Assembly: GCA_963693085.1 (NCBI GenBank)
Contig: OY856410.1
Location: forward strand, 888,473,835-888,537,834
Source of the DNA: Alisma plantago-aquatica
Taxonomy: Eukaryota; Streptophyta; Magnoliopsida; Alismatales; Alismataceae
Direction: 5' to 3'
Length of the DNA stretch: 64,000 bases
The first letter of the stretch is position 1. Every line of letters starts with the position of its first letter. The position numbers and the translations under genes were made by a program. The notes below the pieces were generated by a model that worked only from the letters and a program-made list of their open reading frames with translations, was not told the DNA's origin and did no database searches. Below, piece after piece: positions 59,401 to 64,000 of the stretch.

Positions 59401-59903
59401 TCTCAAATGTGTGGAAGAAAACTTATCCACTTAGGAAAGCTCATTCAAAGACCATTTCTAGTCTACTCGATACAAAGAATGTAATAAATAAACTACAATT
59501 GCAAAGTGTACAACAAATCTTAAAGACCCATATATATTTCAAAATATTGAATATCTGAATTCAAACATATAAGAGCTTTTCTATTTATCTCCAATAAAAC
59601 AACAATATGAAATGAAAGTTCTATCTCATTTTATATTTTTGCTCTTAATTCATGTTACTTATCTTGTTTCTAACCCTAATATTTCTAGGGTTCCTCTCTA
59701 GACCATCCTTCCACTATATACCTGGCCAGGGTATACATGAAAGAATAGATACAGTAGCTTGATACTGGTTGATCCAAGTACTCAGATACTGGGCCAGGAT
59801 ATCCAAATACTGAAATCCCCAGAGCTAACATCATAACATCTCCTATCTTCCACACTTATGACTCTAACTTACTAACTTAATGGTCCCTGAAAACTCATCC
59901 TAA
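56431..59903 (-). other. Non-coding internal region of the LARD
   Basis: No protein domain is visible. From about 57550 to 59903 it is collinear with the non-coding internal region of the array (22850-25118), with substitutions and indels. The array's RNase H/integrase remnant has no counterpart in 56431-57550. Confidence 0.8.
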
Positions 59904-59915
59904 GCTTCGATACCA
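59904..59915 (-). other. Degenerate primer binding site of the LARD
   Basis: The minus strand reads TGGTATCGAAGC, two changes from TGGTATCAGAGC, and lies 3 bp from the right LTR as in the array. Confidence 0.75.
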
Positions 59916-59918
59916 AGT

Positions 59919-62900
59919 TGTTACACCCCTATCTCACAATTACCATTAATCATGAGATTAGGGCATAAATTGAGGATTTATCGTAATACAAAGGTCACCC
60001 TTAACTTTTTTCCTTGTTCAAACTCTTTGTTTTCTCGCATTGAATCACATAAACAAACTTTACAAGGGAATCTAAACATCGATTTCTCTAATCTAATTTC
60101 AACAGTAAACATGCATGTATGAACATTTATTATGTTTCTCATACTTTTAAGCACATAAGACTTGCTGATTCACATATATTGCTAAAAGAGGAATAATGTT
60201 ATACATCATCATTTACAACTCTCTCTCTTATTTCTTTACAAGGACCTAGAGTGACAATTACCAACTATACTTAACTATACACAGACTTAACTCTTGTGGC
60301 ATATCTACTCTGATGCAATGACCTTCTTCAAGTCCATGTGATATCCCTAAAAATTGTGAGTAGAGGGGTGAGCCTACTGGCTCAGTGAATGAGTACTTCA
60401 AAGAAACAATCTAAAGCACTGATATAATTACAGATATACTTTTGAGCAACTGATATCAATTATAGCAGCAATAAGATTTAAAGTGATTGATCATTTACAA
60501 TCATAAATATGGTAGGATACTCTAGATATCAACAAGAGTAAATCAATATATGAGCATGTTTGATTAATTTTAAAGAGAAATAATAATTCAGAAACATACA
60601 AATAATAATTGGTGGGAAACTATACTCGAATCTTTCTTAGCCTTTCTTACTTATAAGAAACCCTTTAAAACTTATATTATCATATTTTAGCTTATGCGCT
60701 AATCATATGCAGTGTACTCTACATATGAAGACTCATAGAGAACTACGATCTCACCGTACAAGACTTAGCTTAAAACCCGGGAAGCTAAGCCTAGAACTGA
60801 ATCTGGGTCTGCTTGACTCAAACCGTCACGTATGACTAAGGCGGTTAAACAACTAGCCTTTAACTGGACCTCTCCTTCTAGGATGAGTACACAGGCAGAG
60901 GGTCTGAGACGCTCTGTGGGCCTCATCTTGGTACGCTCTGTGGGTACCTCTGGGTTACCACTGGGATCTCCGGTTCATGTTGGGTAACCTATCTTATCTT
61001 AGGAGACTTCCTCAAGGGCTTCGTCTCCCCCACACACTCTATGGGTGCGATCTGATCTCCGTATACTGGTCACTGCTAGGGTGGATCGTTTCCTCCCTAT
61101 AGTACAAACATCCGTAGGGAATCTATAGTGTTCATGGCACCTATGTCTATTATTTTATTATTCATGGAAAGCTCTTTCTACATTGTACCTTTCTCTTACT
61201 TATACTTGACTCTGGTATCTCTATGGTACCGTGTCTATTTATTTGAAGTTTATAACACAACATGTATATCATTCTAAACTTAGCAGAGCAATATACTCAA
61301 AACACTATAATATAATGAGAAATCAACATTTTATACCTGCAGATAGACTAAAATTCTTAAATAACAGAATACATTTCTACTTGATACTTTATACACTAGA
61401 ATCATGCAATTAAACTTCTTAATACACTGATAAGAGTTAATTACTTGACATATGAGTAATCGTCATCTGCACCTGTAAATTATTTGTACTTTCTTGGAAA
61501 ACATGCACCTCAACCCAAATCTTGAGTTGTGCATCACCACATCTCATACTGAGAACATTGATATCAAATTACTTGATTCATTAACACCCTATCCTTAGGG
61601 TTTCATTTACCTCATTCACTTATCACATGACTCTCATAAGGATTTCATGCGACATAAACATTCACTGAATAAAGGCTACTATTAACAAATCATATAAAAT
61701 CAATATATGTATGAAACCTTGTAACTGAGCTAAATTTGTGTTTCCATGCCATTCACTGAGATAACATGAAATAATAAAATTGAATAAATAAAGTCTATCA
61801 TGTTAAGAAAATCCGTTCAAATGGATTTCACAATATCTATACACAAATATCCAACTTTCCTCGCATCTAGGGTTTCACCCTCTTTAATGAGATATCAAGC
61901 AAACACTATTCACCTTAAATGAAATCTATGATAGTATCTGACATATATGTACTATGAATTTAGATTAACAATCATTCATAACCAAGGGATCCAGATAAAC
62001 AAATTTCTCTATTTAATTATACAACAATTTCAGTCATAGACAAATTCCCTATATTTCAGTTTACTCTTATAAACTCTGCGAATACTTAGGGAATTCTCAT
62101 TATGATGTATTGTATACATTTCTAATATGATTTTATCATATGAAATTCATCCAAACAGAGGAAGAATCCATTTCATATCATTGTGCAACAACTTAGATCA
62201 AACACACAATTCAGGGTTCTAAGCAATTAAAGATTATGGACGATTTAACCAATTTTCATGCAATATACTGTTTAAAGGAAGTTCCCACTCACCCTAAGGT
62301 GTGAAAACACCTTAAAAACACAGTTCATCCCTGAAAATCTCGATCTCATATCAAATCCCTAGCAATTCACCCAATTCTTCTTATTTTCAACTCGGAAATC
62401 CTAAAAATGAGGGATTATGAAGAAAGAGTGAGAAAAGGGGAAGTTTTGATACCATTTTGGATCAAATTAGAGGAGTTACAGAATCTTGACATGTGAGAGA
62501 AGATTCACCATTAAAGTCTATGCAAAGAAGCTAAACTTACATGATTTCATCATTCTCCGTACTGCAAAATTCTAGGTCAGCATCTCCATCACTTTCTCCT
62601 CTGAAACCCTAACTCTCCCTCTCTCTCTAGGATTTGGTTTCTCTGGATTGAATCACGAATTATGAGAGATACTTGTGTGTTAGGTTGACGTTATAGAGCA
62701 ATTGAGCTGCTTGGGTCAATTTGCACATTGACCCCTCACTATACTTTCTCTTATTTCAACTAAATTTTCTGTCATAAAAATATTACTGTAATTCGTCTAC
62801 TGATAAGGTCTAAACGCATCCAAAAATTCTGAAAATTTTACATGTTATTTATGATTGAGTTTCAGATCTTCATTTAAAATTTTAGAACATTTTGTGTTAC

Positions 62901-63354
62901 CAATAAATATATAAAAATAAAACACTACATTGCTAAAAAGCACTCTGTCAGCATTTTTGTCGAAGTATAGTTTGACTGAGAACCACATTCAAAGAACACT
63001 CAAATATTCTGAAATTTTTATCCAATATGAATGATTGAGTTATACATATCATATAAAAAACTAAATTAAATACAAAATTTGTAGAAAATATGAAAAATAA
63101 TTTACCACACCGCTATCCTGATCAAATTCCATATTCATGTACTATCAAAACCCTAATTTTTGCCGATTAGGGTTTACATTTCTCAAACCCTAATTCTTTA
63201 AACTAAAATCATAGTTAGAGTTTCTTCTTATGTTTGAAACATCACAATTGTTCTACTATCATTAATCAAGTCTAAACGATGTTTGATCTAATCAAGCATG
63301 TAATCATTCAGGTAAACCCTAATTTACCAATTAAGCACAAATGTGGTCATTACA
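59919..63354 (-). repeat. Right LTR of the LARD (3436 bp)
   Basis: Starts TGTTACACCCCTATC and ends GTGGTCATTACA. It aligns with 52968-56416 along its whole length with many point differences and small indels. Confidence 0.9.
63148..63175. promoter_or_regulatory. Telo-box inverted pair in LTR U3 (right LTR)
   Basis: The same AAACCCTAAT/ATTAGGGTTT pair as at 56210-56237, with the same 8-nt spacing, unchanged although the surrounding LTR sequence has diverged. Confidence 0.6.
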
Positions 63355-63359
63355 GACCC
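63355..63359. other. Imperfect target site duplication (right, GACCC)
   Basis: Pairs with TACCC at 52963-52967 with one mismatch. Confidence 0.5.
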
Positions 63360-64000
63360 ACCTTGAGAGTGATACATGAAAATCATAGAATGTTAGTCAC
63401 AATCAGCTCTCAAAGTGATAGTGGTGATTTTGGTTTTAAGACCTAAGTTGCACTCATCACATGTTGTTCAATGATTTTGACACCATCCAATGTGAACGTG
63501 AATAAGGGTTTCCATGAAGGTGGTGCACATGTACATTTTTAACACACATGGTTTGACTGTGAGTGATATAGATTGGATTTATCTCTCCTAGGGGATCTAA
63601 TATCCTAGCCACTTGATAAGAGAGACTAAGAAACATATGGCCATACTCATGTGACTCAATATGTGATATGTGAGCTCACATGCATCTCATATAGCCTGCC
63701 ATAGTTCAAGGAACATGGATTGAATATTAAGAGGATGACAATTTCATGCCTCGAGTTCAATCTGGATATCAGAGACAACAGAACTATATTATCATTGTAA
63801 CACTAATCACAGATGTAAGTTGAAGTTTTTCTCCAACTTTCCAATTATTTGGGTAGCAATGATGTGTTTCTTGATATTGCTCATTGCTTGTGATGTTATA
63901 ATCTAGTTATGGACATTCACAACCAACATAATTTGGGACCTATAGGCTCACACACATAGTATGAACTTGGAATAGGAGTTTACTCATGTATAATGTTTAA
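63360..64000. other. Gene-free sequence at the window end
   Basis: AT-rich, with no recognisable coding or repeat structure. Confidence 0.5.

Larger units (their letters stand above)
52968..63354 (-). mobile_element. Large non-coding LTR retrotransposon (LARD type), Ty3/gypsy-related
   Basis: Two LTRs (52968-56416 and 59919-63354) flank a 3502-bp internal region with a polypurine tract and a degenerate primer site in the right places for a minus-strand element. No gag or pol domain can be read in any frame, which is the definition of a LARD. The internal region and blocks within the LTRs are collinear with the array at 18316-35003, so the two are sister families. Clear LTR-LTR differences and the imperfect target duplication make it older than the array. 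Confidence 0.9.

Overview
This window is nuclear DNA from a flowering plant. It is dominated by LTR retrotransposons and holds one recognisable cellular gene. Plant-type Ty3/gypsy elements primed by initiator tRNA-Met (TGGTATCAGAGC sites), an RTE-type LINE, AT-rich intergenic DNA and a gene split by a very long intron all say plant. The GC-rich first exon and pyrimidine-rich leader of that gene hint at a monocot, but this is only a hint. There are no operons, CRISPR arrays or bacterial signals.

Layout. (1) 231-12125 is a decayed Tekay/Del-type Ty3/gypsy element on + with a ~4.0 kb 5' LTR, gag-protease, a broken pol and a truncated 3' LTR. It appears to sit inside an older LTR (1-230 and 12126-13511). 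(2) 13512-18310 is gene-free; much of it looks like part of another older minus-strand LTR that continues at 35009-35536. (3) 18316-35003 is a striking array, LTR-internal-LTR-internal-LTR, of a non-autonomous minus-strand Ty3/gypsy element, bounded by a perfect 5-bp target duplication (TAAAC). Each 3819-bp internal region keeps only RNase H and integrase/chromodomain remnants; the rest is ~2.3 kb of non-coding DNA. (4) 35537-37200 is a diverged GGGTC-rich repeat series.

(5) 38204-49487 is an ARL5-type small GTPase gene (183 aa) in two exons split by a 10,732-bp intron. The intron contains a 1.1-kb tandem duplication, a 5'-truncated RTE LINE, several unclassified repeats and a 1.45-kb non-autonomous inverted-repeat transposon with an 8-bp target duplication. 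(6) 49488-52962 is the 3' UTR followed by gene-free sequence. (7) 52968-63354 is a large non-coding LTR element (LARD type, minus strand). Its internal DNA is collinear with the non-coding part of the array in (3). (8) The last ~640 bp hold nothing recognisable.

How the parts relate. The two non-autonomous minus-strand elements share a primer site position, blocks inside their LTRs and a non-coding internal region, but share no intact protein. They were therefore most likely moved by proteins from a related autonomous Tekay-like element elsewhere in the genome. The ARL5 gene is independent of them and looks intact. I found no new biochemical system. The most noteworthy things are the three-LTR array, the conserved non-coding retroelement leader and the transposon-filled ARL5 intron.
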